The position numbers were made by a program, and so were the translations under genes. DNA of 64,000 nucleotides from Fusobacterium varium. GTDB taxonomy: Bacteria > Fusobacteriota > Fusobacteriia > Fusobacteriales > Fusobacteriaceae. The stretch spans positions 2,976,001-3,040,000 of the forward strand of contig LR134390.1 in the NCBI GenBank assembly GCA_900637705.1, written 5' to 3'. The notes beneath the pieces are model-generated. The model was not told the origin of the DNA, searched no databases, and saw only the letters and a program-made list of their open reading frames with translations. This document shows positions 1 to 9,967 of the stretch, one piece after another. Each line of letters opens with the position of its first letter. Within the stretch, counting starts at the first letter, position 1.

Positions 1-319
1 GTACCATATTAGAAGTAACATATCTATCTGTTACTATTATTCCATCTTCCTGATAAAATTTCTCCCAATCCATTTTATATGAAGCATATCTATCAATAGC
101 ATACATCATTGACACTGGATAAGGATTTACTTTCATTGCATCTTCTCCAAATTTTCCTGCTAGGTACATTTTTACAGGTTCACATGCAGGGCTGTCATAG
201 TTTGGAAATGATATTTTTTTTACATTATATTTTTCATTCAAAAGTCTTTCAAAAAGTTTTTTTGTCTGTGTTTCTTTTCCACTAGAATCTGTTCCTTCTA
301 TAACTATAAGTTTTCCCAT
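1..319 (-). CDS. tmk: Thymidylate kinase (dTMP kinase), 3' end outside window
   Basis: Phosphorylates dTMP to dTDP for DNA synthesis in the cytoplasm. The first 106 residues are visible; the rest lies left of the window. The protein starts MGKLIVIEGTDSSGK, where GTDSSGKET is the nucleotide-binding P-loop at about residues 9-17, and a DRY motif (TDRYVTSN) occurs near residue 98. The start ATG follows an AAAGGAG-type ribosome binding site and lies 16 bases after the dxr stop, so it is probably the next gene of the dxr transcript. The P-loop is slightly unusual (SSGKE where many enzymes have GAGKT), so a thymidylate-kinase-like paralogue remains possible. Confidence 0.82.
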   Translation of the reverse strand, partial: MGKLIVIEGTDSSGKETQTKKLFERLLNEKYNVKKISFPNYDSPACEPVKMYLAGKFGEDAMKVNPYPVSMMYAIDRYASYKMDWEKFYQEDGIIVTDRYVTSNMV

Positions 320-335
320 TCTCCTTTTCTCCTTC

Positions 336-1487
336 CTATTTTCCATATTCTGCATATACCCAGTTTCTTGTTTCTTTGTCTACATTTTTAACTGTTTCCA
401 CATTATTAATCTCTACTAGTTCATGTCTATCCATAGCCCTTTCTATTATTTCATAAATAGTAAGAAATCCTATTTTCCCTTTCATAAACAATTCTACTGC
501 TACTTCATTAGCTGCATTAAAGACAGCTGGCATAGTTTTCCCTGTCCTTCCTGCCCTATAAGCAAGTTCTACTCCCTTAAAAGTTTCGTTATCTACCTTT
601 TCAAATGTTAGAGTAGACATCTTCGTAAAATCAAGAGTTTCAAGTACAATATTAGCTTCTCTCTTAGGATAAGTAAAAGCGTATTGAATAGGAAGCTTCA
701 TATCTGGTGCTCCAAGCTGTGCTATTACAGCTTTATCTTTAAACTGTACCATTGAATGTATTACACTTTGAGGATGGACTAAAACATCTATATGATCATA
801 ATCAATCCCAAACAGTTCATGTGCTTCAATTACTTCAAGTCCTTTATTCACAAGAGAAGATGAATCAATAGTTATTTTTTTACCCATAGACCAGTTTGGG
901 TGCTTTAAAGCATCTTCAACTTTTACCCTTTTTAATTCTTCTTTTTTCTTTCCTCTAAAAGTTCCACCACTGGCAGTTATTATTATTTTTTCAACTTCAC
1001 TTTTCTTTCCACCTAACAAAGATTGAAATATAGCTGAATGTTCACTGTCTACAGGAATTATTTCAGATTTCGGATGTTCTGCAAGAAGACGATTTATATA
1101 TGCTCCAGCAGCTACCATAGTTTCTTTATTGGCAAGAGCTATTCTTTTATTATTCTTTATACCTTCAACAGTAGCTTCTATTCCTATAGCTCCACTTACA
1201 GCAGTAAGAAGTATATCATAATCCTTTAGCATTGCAAGTTCTTTCAGTCCTTCATCTCCTAAAAATACTTTCATATTTGGAAATTCTGCCTTTATCTCTT
1301 TATATCCTTCTTCTGTTCCTACTGCCACATATTCTGGAGTAAACTCTCTTATCTGTTCTAAAAGCAGTTTATGATTTTTATTCCCACTTAAAGCTACCAA
1401 CTTAAATTTTTTCTCTGCATTTCTTATAACTTCTAAAGCATTAGTTCCTATACTTCCAGTAGATCCCAATACAACTATTCTTTTCAC
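336..1487 (-). CDS. dxr: 1-deoxy-D-xylulose 5-phosphate reductoisomerase
   Basis: Second enzyme of the MEP isoprenoid pathway: converts DXP to MEP using NADPH. The N-terminus ([13 protein letters not shown]) carries the NADPH-binding GSTGSIG loop at residues 8-14. VDSEHSA, GGTFR and [13 protein letters not shown] form the metal and substrate site. I chose the GTG at 1487 (383 aa, normal family length) because AGGAGG lies 10 bases upstream; an upstream in-frame ATG at 1538 would add 17 residues with no family similarity. It lies in one leftward operon with cdsA and uppS, and the window also holds ispD of the same pathway. Confidence 0.95.
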   Translation of the reverse strand: MKRIVVLGSTGSIGTNALEVIRNAEKKFKLVALSGNKNHKLLLEQIREFTPEYVAVGTEEGYKEIKAEFPNMKVFLGDEGLKELAMLKDYDILLTAVSGAIGIEATVEGIKNNKRIALANKETMVAAGAYINRLLAEHPKSEIIPVDSEHSAIFQSLLGGKKSEVEKIIITASGGTFRGKKKEELKRVKVEDALKHPNWSMGKKITIDSSSLVNKGLEVIEAHELFGIDYDHIDVLVHPQSVIHSMVQFKDKAVIAQLGAPDMKLPIQYAFTYPKREANIVLETLDFTKMSTLTFEKVDNETFKGVELAYRAGRTGKTMPAVFNAANEVAVELFMKGKIGFLTIYEIIERAMDRHELVEINNVETVKNVDKETRNWVYAEYGK

Positions 1488-1549
1488 TTTTTGAATTCCT
1501 CCTATGAAAAAATTGGGCGAACAGAAATATCCTTTCACCCAATGAGATA

Positions 1550-2374
1550 TTATAATACTATAAATTTTAAAAGATAATAAACAGTAGGTGCTACAAAAAG
1601 CATACTGTCAAATCTATCTAATATTCCTCCATGTCCTTTAAGAATACTTCCTGAATCTTTTACTTTAAATTCTCTTTTAAACATAGATTCTCCTAAATCA
1701 CCAATTTGAGCTATTATGCTTATAAATATTCCTATTATTATTATATTAGTCATTCCAAGTTCACCATTATTAAGTAGATGGAAATATTTTTCAAGACAAT
1801 ACAAAGAAACTATTGTAAATATTGTTCCTCCTATTGAACCTTCAATTGATTTTTTAGGACTTATACTGCTAAATCCTCTATTGAATATTTTTCTTCCTAT
1901 AGTCATTCCTGTAAAGTATGCAAAACTATCACATACCCAAACCATTATCTGGGCTGTTAAAAGCCACTTTCCTCCATTTGGAAGAAAACTTATCAATATT
2001 ACGTGAGAAAAAAGCACTGATATGTATAGTGCTCCTAAAATAGTTTCCCCTATATCAACACTTGCATTTTCTACCTTATTCTCTAATACTCTATACCCTA
2101 TTAAAAATATAACAAAAAAAGCTAATAACCCTGTTACATCTATTGATAAAGTCCCTAATTCATTAAAAAACAATACATTAGGAACAAGTAAAGCTCCTAT
2201 TATTCCTGCTACTTTATGAGGTTTTTTTCCTCCCATTTCTGCCATATTATAAAACTCATAAGCTCCCATACCTACAATTATATTTACAAAGAAAAGCAAG
2301 GGAAAGCCTCCATGGTATAATATGTAGATAAGCAGCGGTATCCCTACTATGGCTACCATTATTCTACTAAGCAT
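1550..2374 (-). CDS. cdsA: Phosphatidate cytidylyltransferase
   Basis: Makes CDP-diacylglycerol from phosphatidate and CTP, the branch point of phospholipid synthesis, in the inner membrane. The 274-residue protein is a series of hydrophobic segments. It ends with the family signature KRxxxxKD...[11 protein letters not shown] at about residues 233-258. It overlaps the end of uppS by 8 bases, so the two are translationally coupled. Length and order (uppS-cdsA-dxr) match the usual arrangement. Confidence 0.95.
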   Translation of the reverse strand: MLSRIMVAIVGIPLLIYILYHGGFPLLFFVNIIVGMGAYEFYNMAEMGGKKPHKVAGIIGALLVPNVLFFNELGTLSIDVTGLLAFFVIFLIGYRVLENKVENASVDIGETILGALYISVLFSHVILISFLPNGGKWLLTAQIMVWVCDSFAYFTGMTIGRKIFNRGFSSISPKKSIEGSIGGTIFTIVSLYCLEKYFHLLNNGELGMTNIIIIGIFISIIAQIGDLGESMFKREFKVKDSGSILKGHGGILDRFDSMLFVAPTVYYLLKFIVL

Positions 2375-3059
2375 TTTTTACTCCTCCAAATCTTCTATCT
2401 CTCTCGTTGTAACTCTGTATAGCCTTATCCAATTCCTTTTCATCAAAGTCAGGCCATAATGCCTTTGTAATATATATTTCTGAATATGCTATCTGCCATA
2501 ATAAGAAGTTTGATATTCTAAACTCTCCACTTGTTCTTATCAGCAACTCTGGATCAGGTATATCATTATACAGATATTTTGAAAAATCTTCTTCATTTAT
2601 ATTATCTGCTCCAGATTTAAGAATAGAATTTACAGCATCTATTATCTCTGCCCTTCCTCCATAATTAAATGCTATATTTAATGTAAGACCTGTATTATCT
2701 CTACTTTTGTCTTCAAGCTTCTTTATAGCTTCTAGAAGTGAAGAACTTACTCCATTTTTTCTTCCTGATACTAAAAATCTTACATTATTTTTCATTATAT
2801 TTTTTTCTTCATTTTTTAAATATGTTTTAAAGAGAAACATCAAAGCATCAATTTCATCTTTGCTTCTTTTCCAATTTTCAGTTGAGAAAGCATAAACAGT
2901 AAGATATTTAACTCCAATCTTTCCTGCATAAGTTATTATCTTTCTTAGTGCATCAGCACCTTCTTTATGCCCAAATGTCCTAGGTAATCCTCTTTTTTCT
3001 GCCCATCTACCATTTCCATCCATGATTATTGCTATATGATTTGGAATTCTTGACCCCAC
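2367..3059 (-). CDS. uppS: Undecaprenyl diphosphate synthase (isoprenyl transferase)
   Basis: Condenses isopentenyl units onto farnesyl diphosphate to make the lipid carrier for peptidoglycan and lipopolysaccharide. The 230-residue protein has IAIIMDGNGRWA near the start (the catalytic Asp is in this motif), FSTENWKR, and the C-terminal RTSGEFRISNFLLWQ motif. Translation starts at GTG, preceded by GAGGTGATAGATA. It is somewhat shorter than the usual 240-250 residues. It is separated from frr by about 210 bases that contain an inverted-repeat element. Confidence 0.95.
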   Translation of the reverse strand: MGSRIPNHIAIIMDGNGRWAEKRGLPRTFGHKEGADALRKIITYAGKIGVKYLTVYAFSTENWKRSKDEIDALMFLFKTYLKNEEKNIMKNNVRFLVSGRKNGVSSSLLEAIKKLEDKSRDNTGLTLNIAFNYGGRAEIIDAVNSILKSGADNINEEDFSKYLYNDIPDPELLIRTSGEFRISNFLLWQIAYSEIYITKALWPDFDEKELDKAIQSYNERDRRFGGVKNA

Positions 3060-3130
3060 TATCTATCACCTCATTGATATATTCAGTAAATTTTACCATA
3101 TTTATTGAAATTTTTCTATACAATATAAAA

Positions 3131-3247
3131 AAGAGACTGAATAAAAAGATAGATTAAGATTTATGAATTTAAAAAGCAGAAGGTTTGATATAAGTCTTTC
3201 TACTGGAAAAATTCTAAAATATTATTCCTCTTATAAATCAGTCTCTT
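3131..3247. repeat. 117-bp element with 10-bp perfect terminal inverted repeats
   Basis: The arms AAGAGACTGA (3131-3140) and TCAGTCTCTT (3238-3247) are exact reverse complements. The inner sequence continues to pair imperfectly, so the whole segment can fold back on itself. Read on the minus strand the right-hand copy is followed by a T-run, so it may also act as a terminator between frr and uppS. It has the look of a small non-coding mobile (MITE-like) element, but no clear target duplication was found. Confidence 0.45.
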
Positions 3248-3271
3248 AATTTTAAATATCAGCTATAGTTA

Positions 3272-3838
3272 TTAAACAGTTGTAATTTCTTTTTCCTTTT
3301 TAGCAAAAAGATCATCTATCACTTTAATATGAGCATCAGTTATTTTTTGAATTTCAGCTTCTAAAGTTTTTACTTCATCTTCAGAAATTGGATTTTCTTT
3401 ATCTTTAGAAAGTTTTTTAAGATCATTATTTCCATCTTTTCTAATATTTCTTACAGCTACTTTTCCATTTTCAGCTTCTGTTTTAGCCATTTTTACATAC
3501 TCTTTTCTTCTTTCAGCAGTAAGTTCAGGCATTACAAGTCTAATAACTTTTCCATCATTATTTGGTGTAAGTCCTAGATTTGCAGCCATAATAGCTTTTT
3601 CTATTTTAGATATAAGAGATTTATCCCATGGATCAATAACTAATAATCTAGCCTCTGGAGCAGAAACTGATCCTACTTGATTTAAAGGCATCTCAGACCC
3701 ATATTGTTCAACTCTTACACTATCAAGCATAGAAACACTAGCTCTTCCTGCTCTGATAGAAGTAAATTTATGTTTTGTTGCTTCTATTGCTTTTCCCATT
3801 TTTTCATTACATAATTTAACTACATCTTGTCCTGTCAT
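3272..3838 (-). CDS. frr: Ribosome recycling factor
   Basis: Works with EF-G to split post-termination ribosomes. The 188-residue protein is the standard length and is rich in charged helices in domain I; the internal segment PLNQVGSVSAPEARLLVI is typical. It starts at ATG after GGAGGGAAAAGAT. It follows pyrH by 17 bases in the rpsB-tsf-pyrH-frr operon, the usual bacterial order. Confidence 0.96.
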   Translation of the reverse strand: MTGQDVVKLCNEKMGKAIEATKHKFTSIRAGRASVSMLDSVRVEQYGSEMPLNQVGSVSAPEARLLVIDPWDKSLISKIEKAIMAANLGLTPNNDGKVIRLVMPELTAERRKEYVKMAKTEAENGKVAVRNIRKDGNNDLKKLSKDKENPISEDEVKTLEAEIQKITDAHIKVIDDLFAKKEKEITTV

Positions 3839-3855
3839 ATCTTTTCCCTCCTGAT

Positions 3856-4590
<735 letters not shown>

Positions 4591-4601
4591 TTATGATTTT
4601 T

Positions 4602-4630
4602 TAAAAAAATGGGGATGCTGATGCATCCCC
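4602..4630 (-). terminator. Intrinsic terminator after tsf
   Basis: On the minus strand GGGGATGC-ATCA-GCATCCCC (4611-4630) forms a perfect 8-bp hairpin and is followed by ATTTTTTT. It sits between tsf and pyrH and should partly separate rpsB-tsf from the downstream pyrH-frr-uppS genes. Confidence 0.85.
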
Positions 4631-4647
4631 TTATGCTTTTGTTGATA

Positions 4648-5541
4648 TTATCCTTTGATTTGAGCTGCAACTTCTGCTGCGAAATCTTCTTCTTTTTTCT
4701 CGATTCCATCTCCAACTTTATATCTAGCAAAAGATACAACTTTAAGAGGTGCTGCAAATTTAGCAACAGTTTCTTTATTTTCTGCTCTTACATAGATTTG
4801 ATCTACTAAACAGTTTTCTTCATAGAATTTATTCATTTTTCCAACTAATATTTTTTCTATGATTTGAGCTGGTTTTCCTTCAGCTTCTAATTGTTTTCTT
4901 GCAATTTCTTTTTCATGCTCTAAATCTGTAGTTGTAACTTCAGATGAATCCAAATATTTAGGATCCATAGCTGCAGCATGCATAGCTATATCCTTAGCTT
5001 TAGCTAGATTTTCCTCAGTAGGCTCTCCAGTCATTTCAACAATAACTCCTAATTTTCCTCCTAAGTGACTATATGTTGCAACAAATCCATCTTTAGCTAT
5101 AGTTTCATGTATTCTTCTGATGTTCATATTTTCACCAATTTTAGCAATTAAATCAGTTACTGCTACAGCAACAGTTTTTCCTGGTGCAAACTCAGAAGCA
5201 TTTAGAGCTTCTACAGTAGTTGCTTTATTATCTATAGCTATTTGAGCTAATTTTTTACCAAATTCTTTAAATTCTACATTTTTAGCAACAAAGTCAGTTT
5301 CAGAGTTAAATTCGATTAATACTGCCATTTTGTGATCAGCTGATACACCATCAAATACTAATCCTTCTGCTGCAATTCTTCCTGCTTTTTTAACTGCTTT
5401 TGCAATTCCTTTTTCTCTTAAATAGTCTATGGCTTTATCCATATCCCCATTCATTTCCATTAGTGCTTTTTTACAATCCATCATTCCAGCACCAGTTCTC
5501 TCTCTTAGTTCTTTAACTAAGCTAGCTGTTATTTCTGCCAT
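4648..5541 (-). CDS. tsf: Elongation factor Ts
   Basis: Nucleotide exchange factor that regenerates EF-Tu-GTP. The 297-residue protein opens with the UBA-like N-domain and the [16 protein letters not shown] signature at residues 11-26; TDFVAKN near residue 81 is the EF-Tu-contacting motif. ATG follows GGAGGAAGAC. It lies 63 bases downstream of rpsB, the almost universal pairing. Confidence 0.97.
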   Translation of the reverse strand: MAEITASLVKELRERTGAGMMDCKKALMEMNGDMDKAIDYLREKGIAKAVKKAGRIAAEGLVFDGVSADHKMAVLIEFNSETDFVAKNVEFKEFGKKLAQIAIDNKATTVEALNASEFAPGKTVAVAVTDLIAKIGENMNIRRIHETIAKDGFVATYSHLGGKLGVIVEMTGEPTEENLAKAKDIAMHAAAMDPKYLDSSEVTTTDLEHEKEIARKQLEAEGKPAQIIEKILVGKMNKFYEENCLVDQIYVRAENKETVAKFAAPLKVVSFARYKVGDGIEKKEEDFAAEVAAQIKG

Positions 5542-5604
5542 GTCTTCCTCCTAATAAAAATAGTTTTTATTAAATCTTCTATAATTGTATCTCAGTTGAT
5601 GTAA

Positions 5605-6346
5605 TTACTCAGCTGATCCTTCTTCTACATTAATTTCATCAGAAGCTACTTCTTTAACTTCTTTACCTTGGTTTCCTTCAATAATTGCATTAGCAATAAC
5701 TGAAGAGATAAGTTTTACTGATCTTATAGCATCATCGTTAGCTGGAATTGGATAAGTTACTAAATCAGGATCTACATTTGTATCGATCATTGCGAATACA
5801 GGAATTCCTAAGTTAGCTGCTTCAACAATTGCTAAAGTTTCTTTTTTACAATCTACGATAAATATAGCTTGTGGAACCTCTTTCATATCTTTAATTCCAG
5901 AAAGATTTTTGAAAGTTTAACTAATTCTTTTCTGAAATTAGCTGCTTCTTTCTTAGTATAAGCAGTATCTAAAGTTCCATCTGCTTCCATTTTTTCTAAT
6001 TCTTTTAATCTCTCAATTCTTGTTTTGATAGTAGCGAAGTTAGTTAACATTCCTCCAAGCCATCTGTTGTTTACATAGTACATTCCAGATCTTTCAGCTT
6101 GTTCTTTTACAGCTTCTTGAGCTTGTTTTTAGTTCCTACAAATAGAACTTTTCCACCATTTTCAGCTATTTCTCTGATAACTGCATAAGCTTCCTCAATT
6201 TTCTTTAAAGATTTGTGTAAATCAATTACATGAATTCCATTTCTTTCAGTAAAGATGTATTTAGCCATTTTTGGATTCCATCTTTTTGCTTGGTGTCCAA
6301 AGTGAACTCCAGCTTCTAATAATTGTTTCATTGTTATTACTGCCAT
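5605..6346 (-). CDS. rpsB: 30S ribosomal protein S2 (interrupted by two single-base deletions)
   Basis: Ribosomal protein S2 of the small subunit. The reading frame is broken twice. At 6126-6130 the coding strand has five A where six are needed to continue GTKKQAQEAV, and at 5906-5910 five A where six are needed to continue [10 protein letters not shown]. Restoring one A at each place gives one 247-residue protein with the expected motifs ([37 protein letters not shown]). S2 is essential, so these are most likely sequencing errors. It is the first gene of its operon, with a promoter and structured leader upstream. Confidence 0.93.
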
Positions 6347-6377
6347 TTTTTCCTCCTAAATTTTGGTTTTTTTCTTC

Positions 6378-6433
6378 CACTAGTCTTAAAACTAAGCCAT
6401 CTCGTAAGACACCTTGCCTAGAAATAACTAGTG
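6378..6433 (-). promoter_or_regulatory. Structured 5' leader of rpsB, candidate S2 autoregulatory RNA
   Basis: Three nested helices can form in the rpsB leader RNA: CACUAGU/ACUAGUG (6433-6427 with 6384-6378), CUAGGC/GCUUAG inside it, and GUCU/AGAU around a UACG loop. The element lies between the mapped promoter and the rpsB start. Autoregulation of rpsB by S2 through a leader RNA is known in other bacteria; that this hairpin does it here is inference. Confidence 0.55.
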
Positions 6434-6454
6434 TGTGTATTTAAACAACGGTTT

Positions 6455-6483
6455 ATTTTATCACACTTTTTAATAAATGTCAA
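6455..6483 (-). promoter_or_regulatory. Sigma-70 promoter of the rpsB operon
   Basis: On the minus strand TTGACA (6483-6478), exactly 17 bases, then TAAAAT (6460-6455). The predicted transcript starts near 6448, giving a leader of about 100 nt before rpsB. Confidence 0.85.
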
Positions 6484-6600
6484 TATTTTCAAGGAGATTA
6501 AGGGGAAAAATAAGCTTTTTTATCAGTAAGTATTTTTCTGTTTATTTATCCTCTTCTTTATAATATAATATATTAAAGAATATCTTACAGGGGGAAGACA

Positions 6601-7215
6601 ATGAAAGCATTAATTTTAGTTGATATACAAAAAGACTTTTGTAAAAATGGAGCTTTAGAAGTCAAAGATGGAGATATGATCGTTCCAATTGCAAATAAAA
6701 TGATAGATTTTTTTAAAGAAAAAGGTGATATGGTAATCGGAACGAAAGATTGGCATCCATCTTCTCATAAAAGTTTTGCTGTAAACTCAAATGGAAAAAT
6801 AGGTGAAGTTGGTGAACTAAACGGACTTCCTCAAGTATGGTGGCCTGTTCATTGCGTTCAAAATGAAAATGGTTCCAAATTTCATTCTGAATTACATTCA
6901 ATAGAAAATGTAATATATAAAGGTGAAAATCCTGAAATTGATTCATACAGTGCTTTTTTTGATAATGGAAAAAGATATAAAACACCTTTAGACAATATTT
7001 TAAAAAATAATCATATTGATACTCTTTATATAATGGGGCTTGCTACTGATTATTGCGTAAAATTTACTGTATTAGATGCTCTTGAGCTTAACTATAAAGT
7101 ATATCTGATAGAAGATGGTTGCAGAGGAGTAAATATCTCCCCAGATGATTCTGAAAAAGCTATAAATGAAATGAAAAATAGAGGGGCTGTTATAATCAAC
7201 AGCAGTGATATATGA
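6601..7215 (+). CDS. pncA: Nicotinamidase / pyrazinamidase family hydrolase
   Basis: Hydrolyses nicotinamide to nicotinate for NAD salvage. The 204-residue protein has the isochorismatase-like fold signatures: LVDIQKDFC at residues 6-14 (catalytic Asp), the metal site around GTKDWHPSSH at 47-56, VIYKGENPE (catalytic Lys), and GLATDYCVKFT near residue 146 with the nucleophilic Cys. It starts at ATG after AGGGGGAAGAC. Its stop overlaps the ATG of the next gene (ATGA), so the two form an operon. The family also includes other amidases, but motif agreement with PncA is strong. Confidence 0.9.
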   Translation: MKALILVDIQKDFCKNGALEVKDGDMIVPIANKMIDFFKEKGDMVIGTKDWHPSSHKSFAVNSNGKIGEVGELNGLPQVWWPVHCVQNENGSKFHSELHSIENVIYKGENPEIDSYSAFFDNGKRYKTPLDNILKNNHIDTLYIMGLATDYCVKFTVLDALELNYKVYLIEDGCRGVNISPDDSEKAINEMKNRGAVIINSSDI

Positions 7216-8083
7216 AGAAAGATACAGTTATTTTTAAAATTTTTTCAGCATATCTGGAATTTTATCAGTGGTTATTGCTCATACAGTTTTTAGAGTACCT
7301 CTGGAAGCTGTTCTGTATACATTAATAGCATTTATATCATTTTTAATTTTAATAAAATTATGGAGGCCTCTATATACAGCCAATATAATAAGAAATATAC
7401 TTCCTATACTCAATGAACAGTGTGATCCTTATATATTTTTAGAAAAATCAACTGCTCTTTTAGCTAAACCTTTTTTAAAGAATACAAATGAATATTCTTT
7501 TGTTCTTCTTAATATAGCTGTTGGATATTTTGCCCAAGGAAATGTAAACAAAGCAGTAGAAATAGCAAAAGAAATATCTGAAGATGAAATAGAGAAAAAC
7601 CACTATCTAAAAATTGTTTATCTATACAATATGGCATCATTCTATATAAGTGAAGAACATTGGAATACAGCAGAAATTTTTGTCAATAGATTACAAAATT
7701 ATACAGAACTTCTCAAAAACTCCCCAGTCACTAAAAGTGGAAAAAATATAGCATTATATATCCCAGAAAAAAAACAATCTGAATATTTTCCTGTAAAAAA
7801 TATACATGAAATAGAAACTATGTTGGAAGAGCTTAATGTTCTTTTAGGAGTAAAAAATAAAAATTATTCTGAAGCTATTGAATTATATGAGAAAAAATTT
7901 AATAGAAATGACAACAAATATATAAAGGCATATTGCAAATATTATCAAGCTATATGGTATGAAGAGATTGGAGATATCGAAAATATGAAAAATTCTCTTG
8001 CTTATACAGCAGAAAATGGAAATAAACTTCATATAGCTGTAACAGCACGGGAAATTTTGAAAGAATATCATGATATTTTATAG
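7212..8083 (+). CDS. Membrane-anchored protein with helical (TPR-like) repeats, one frameshift
   Basis: Function unknown. The ATG at 7212 overlaps the pncA stop, but its frame closes early; one missing base in the A/T run at 7231-7245 would join it to the long downstream frame. The joined protein (290 aa) starts MKKDTVIFKNFFSISG, followed by about two hydrophobic segments (residues 10-60). The soluble part contains helical stretches such as LNIAVGYFAQGNVNKAVEIA and YYQAIWYEEIGDIENMKNSL, with TPR-like spacing. An alternative start is GTG at 7268. The hydrophobic start suggests the repeat domain is held at the membrane. Confidence 0.6.
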
Positions 8084-8120
8084 TTTTATTATTATTCATA
8101 TACATATTATTTAACTAAGA

Positions 8121-8153
8121 AAAAAAAGAGGCCTTTTAAAAGACCTCTTTTTT
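8121..8153. terminator. Bidirectional terminator between convergent genes
   Basis: AAAAAAGAGG and CCTCTTTTTT form a stem with an inner CTTTTAAAAG palindrome. Poly-A on the left and poly-T on the right let it stop transcription of both the plus-strand pncA operon and the minus-strand cold-shock gene. Confidence 0.85.
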
Positions 8154-8171
8154 CAGATCAATATTGATAGC

Positions 8172-8372
8172 CTACTTAGCAGAAACTTCTACTGCCATAG
8201 GTCCTTTTTTTCCTTCTGATACTTCAAAAGTTACTTCTTGACCTTCTTCTAAAGTTCTGAATCCCTCTCCAACGATTCCAGTGAAGTGTACAAAATAATC
8301 TGCTCCATCTTCACTTGTTAAAAATCCAAATCCTTTTTCTTTGTTAAACCATTTAACTGTACCTTTTAGCAT
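8172..8372 (-). CDS. Cold-shock domain RNA chaperone (Csp family)
   Basis: Single-stranded RNA/DNA-binding protein that melts mRNA structure. The 66 residues form one complete cold-shock domain: [15 protein letters not shown] holds RNP1 (KGFGF, residues 13-17) and DYFVHF holds RNP2 (near residue 26). The start ATG follows TTGGAGGTTATAAA. It is a single-gene unit with its own consensus promoter and a leader of about 100 nt, as is usual for csp genes, where the leader often controls translation. Which csp paralogue it is cannot be told. Confidence 0.93.
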   Translation of the reverse strand: MLKGTVKWFNKEKGFGFLTSEDGADYFVHFTGIVGEGFRTLEEGQEVTFEVSEGKKGPMAVEVSAK

Positions 8373-8482
8373 TTTATAACCTCCAAAAAATCAAAAAATT
8401 CTCGTTCAGCGTTGAAGATATGAAAACTATAGAGAAGGCTCTACAATTTTTAAACAATCAGTAACCTTGAACAATTAATTAG

Positions 8483-8511
8483 ATTATACCCTACACCTCC
8501 AATATTATCAA
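8483..8511 (-). promoter_or_regulatory. Promoter of the cold-shock gene
   Basis: On the minus strand TTGATA (8511-8506), 17 bases, TATAAT (8488-8483). The transcript would begin near 8476 with a leader of about 104 nt that can form a UAGAG-CCUU-CUCUA hairpin. Confidence 0.8.
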
Positions 8512-8530
8512 GAACTTTTTATTTGTAAGC

Positions 8531-8559
8531 AAAAAGAGGAACCTAAAATAGTTCCTCTT
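8531..8559 (-). terminator. Terminator at the end of the alpha ribosomal operon
   Basis: On the minus strand AAGAGGAAC and GTTCCTCTT pair perfectly (9 bp) around an 8-base loop and are followed by a T-rich stretch, 28 bases past the rplQ stop. Confidence 0.8.
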
Positions 8560-8586
8560 ATTTCTATTAATCTAATAAATTGCTTA

Positions 8587-8937
8587 TTAAACTAATTCAA
8601 TTATAGCCATTTCAGCTGAGTCACCTTTTCTAACAGATGTTTTAATTATTCTAGTGTATCCACCATTTCTCTCAGCATATTTTGGAGCTAGTTCATTGAA
8701 TATTTTAGCAACAACTTCTTCATTTCTTAGGAAAGCAAAAGCATTTCTTCTAGAAGCTAAAGTATTTTTCTTACCAAAAGTTATCATTCTTTCAGCAAAT
8801 TTTCTTAATTCTTTTGCTCTAGTAACAGTAGTTTCTATCTTTTCAGCACTTAGTAAAGATATAGTTAAGTTTTTTAGCATAGCTTTTCTGTGGTCAGCTC
8901 TTCTTCCTAACTTTCTATATGACTTATTGTGATTCAT
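8587..8937 (-). CDS. rplQ: 50S ribosomal protein L17
   Basis: Large-subunit protein near the peptide exit tunnel. The 116-residue sequence begins [20 protein letters not shown], the conserved N-terminal signature, and is normal in length. It starts at ATG 26 bases after rpoA and is the last gene of the alpha operon, followed by a strong terminator. Confidence 0.97.
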   Translation of the reverse strand: MNHNKSYRKLGRRADHRKAMLKNLTISLLSAEKIETTVTRAKELRKFAERMITFGKKNTLASRRNAFAFLRNEEVVAKIFNELAPKYAERNGGYTRIIKTSVRKGDSAEMAIIELV

Positions 8938-8962
8938 TAGTTAGCTATCCTCCTTATCTTAA

Positions 8963-9940
8963 TTACTCAGGAGATCCATTCTGAGATAGATCATATCCTA
9001 ATTCTTTCATTTTCTCTAGGATCTCATCTAAAGACTTTCTTCCCAGATTTTTAATTTTTAGAAGTTCGTTAAGTGACAGTTTAGCCAATTGACTAACTTC
9101 CTCTATTCCAGCTTTCTTTAAACAGTTGAAAGATCTAACTGTTAAATCAAGTTCTTCTATCTTTGTATTAAGAATATTATCATCTTTTGCATGGCTTACA
9201 GGATTTTCTTCTTCCTCTTCAGCTTCTACTCTTAGATTTTCCATTTTGTTTCCTAATTCTAAGAATGGATCAAAATGTAACTTTAATAATTCTACTGCAT
9301 AAGATAGAGCATCTCTGATTTCAATACTTCCATCAGTTTCAATATCTAAAGTAAGTTTATCAAAATCAGTCATTCTTCCTACCATTGTATCTTGTACACT
9401 GTAAGAAACTTTTCTGATTGGAGTGTAGATAGCATCAACAGCTATATAATCTACAGCCCAGTCTTTTCTTTCTATTTCTTCTGATACTACAAATCCTTCT
9501 CCAGTATCAACTAAAAATTCCATGTCAAGTTCTCTATCTGTAGTTATTGTACAAATAACTTGCTCAGGATTTACTATTTCTATTCCTACATCAGGTATTA
9601 TATCAGCGGCTGTGACTATTTTTGGTCCTTTAACAGAAAGAGTCATCTTTCTTTCTCCAGTACTTTCAGCTTTAACAACTATTTCCTTGATATTAAGAAC
9701 TATTTCAGTTACAGCTTCTTTTATTCCTTCCATAACAGAAAATTCGCTTAAAACACCATCAATTCTTACTCCTTTAATAGCAGCTCCTGGGATAGAAGAA
9801 AGTAAAACTCTTCTCAAAGCATTACCAACAGTATGCCCATAGCCTCTGTATAAAGGTTCAACAATATATTGTCCTTTAAATTCACTCTCTTTTACTTCGG
9901 TAATATTAATACCCCTTGCATGTTTTTCAATTTTTAACAT
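8963..9940 (-). CDS. rpoA: DNA-directed RNA polymerase alpha subunit
   Basis: Assembles RNA polymerase and contacts promoter UP-elements and regulators. In the 325 residues, the N-terminal dimerization domain (1 to about 230; GYGHTVGNALRRVLLSSIPG near residue 34) is joined by an acidic linker (EEEEEN) to the C-terminal domain with two helix-hairpin-helix motifs, including IKNLGRKSLDEILEKM. It lies between rpsD and rplQ as in most bacteria. Confidence 0.97.
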   Translation of the reverse strand: MLKIEKHARGINITEVKESEFKGQYIVEPLYRGYGHTVGNALRRVLLSSIPGAAIKGVRIDGVLSEFSVMEGIKEAVTEIVLNIKEIVVKAESTGERKMTLSVKGPKIVTAADIIPDVGIEIVNPEQVICTITTDRELDMEFLVDTGEGFVVSEEIERKDWAVDYIAVDAIYTPIRKVSYSVQDTMVGRMTDFDKLTLDIETDGSIEIRDALSYAVELLKLHFDPFLELGNKMENLRVEAEEEEENPVSHAKDDNILNTKIEELDLTVRSFNCLKKAGIEEVSQLAKLSLNELLKIKNLGRKSLDEILEKMKELGYDLSQNGSPE

Positions 9941-9967
9941 TAAATCAACTCCTATTAAAAGGGCTTA

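Noticed and set aside
1716-2219. Plus-strand frames opposite cdsA, and similar long frames opposite rpoA, ftsZ and rplN
   Set aside because: These are reverse-strand shadows of well-identified genes, with no binding site or family similarity.
5605-6346. Programmed frameshifting or poly-A transcriptional slippage as an explanation for the broken rpsB, murD and other frames
   Set aside because: Several of the runs are only 4-5 A, too short to be slippery, and nine unrelated genes are affected in the same way. A systematic loss of one base in homopolymers explains all of them.
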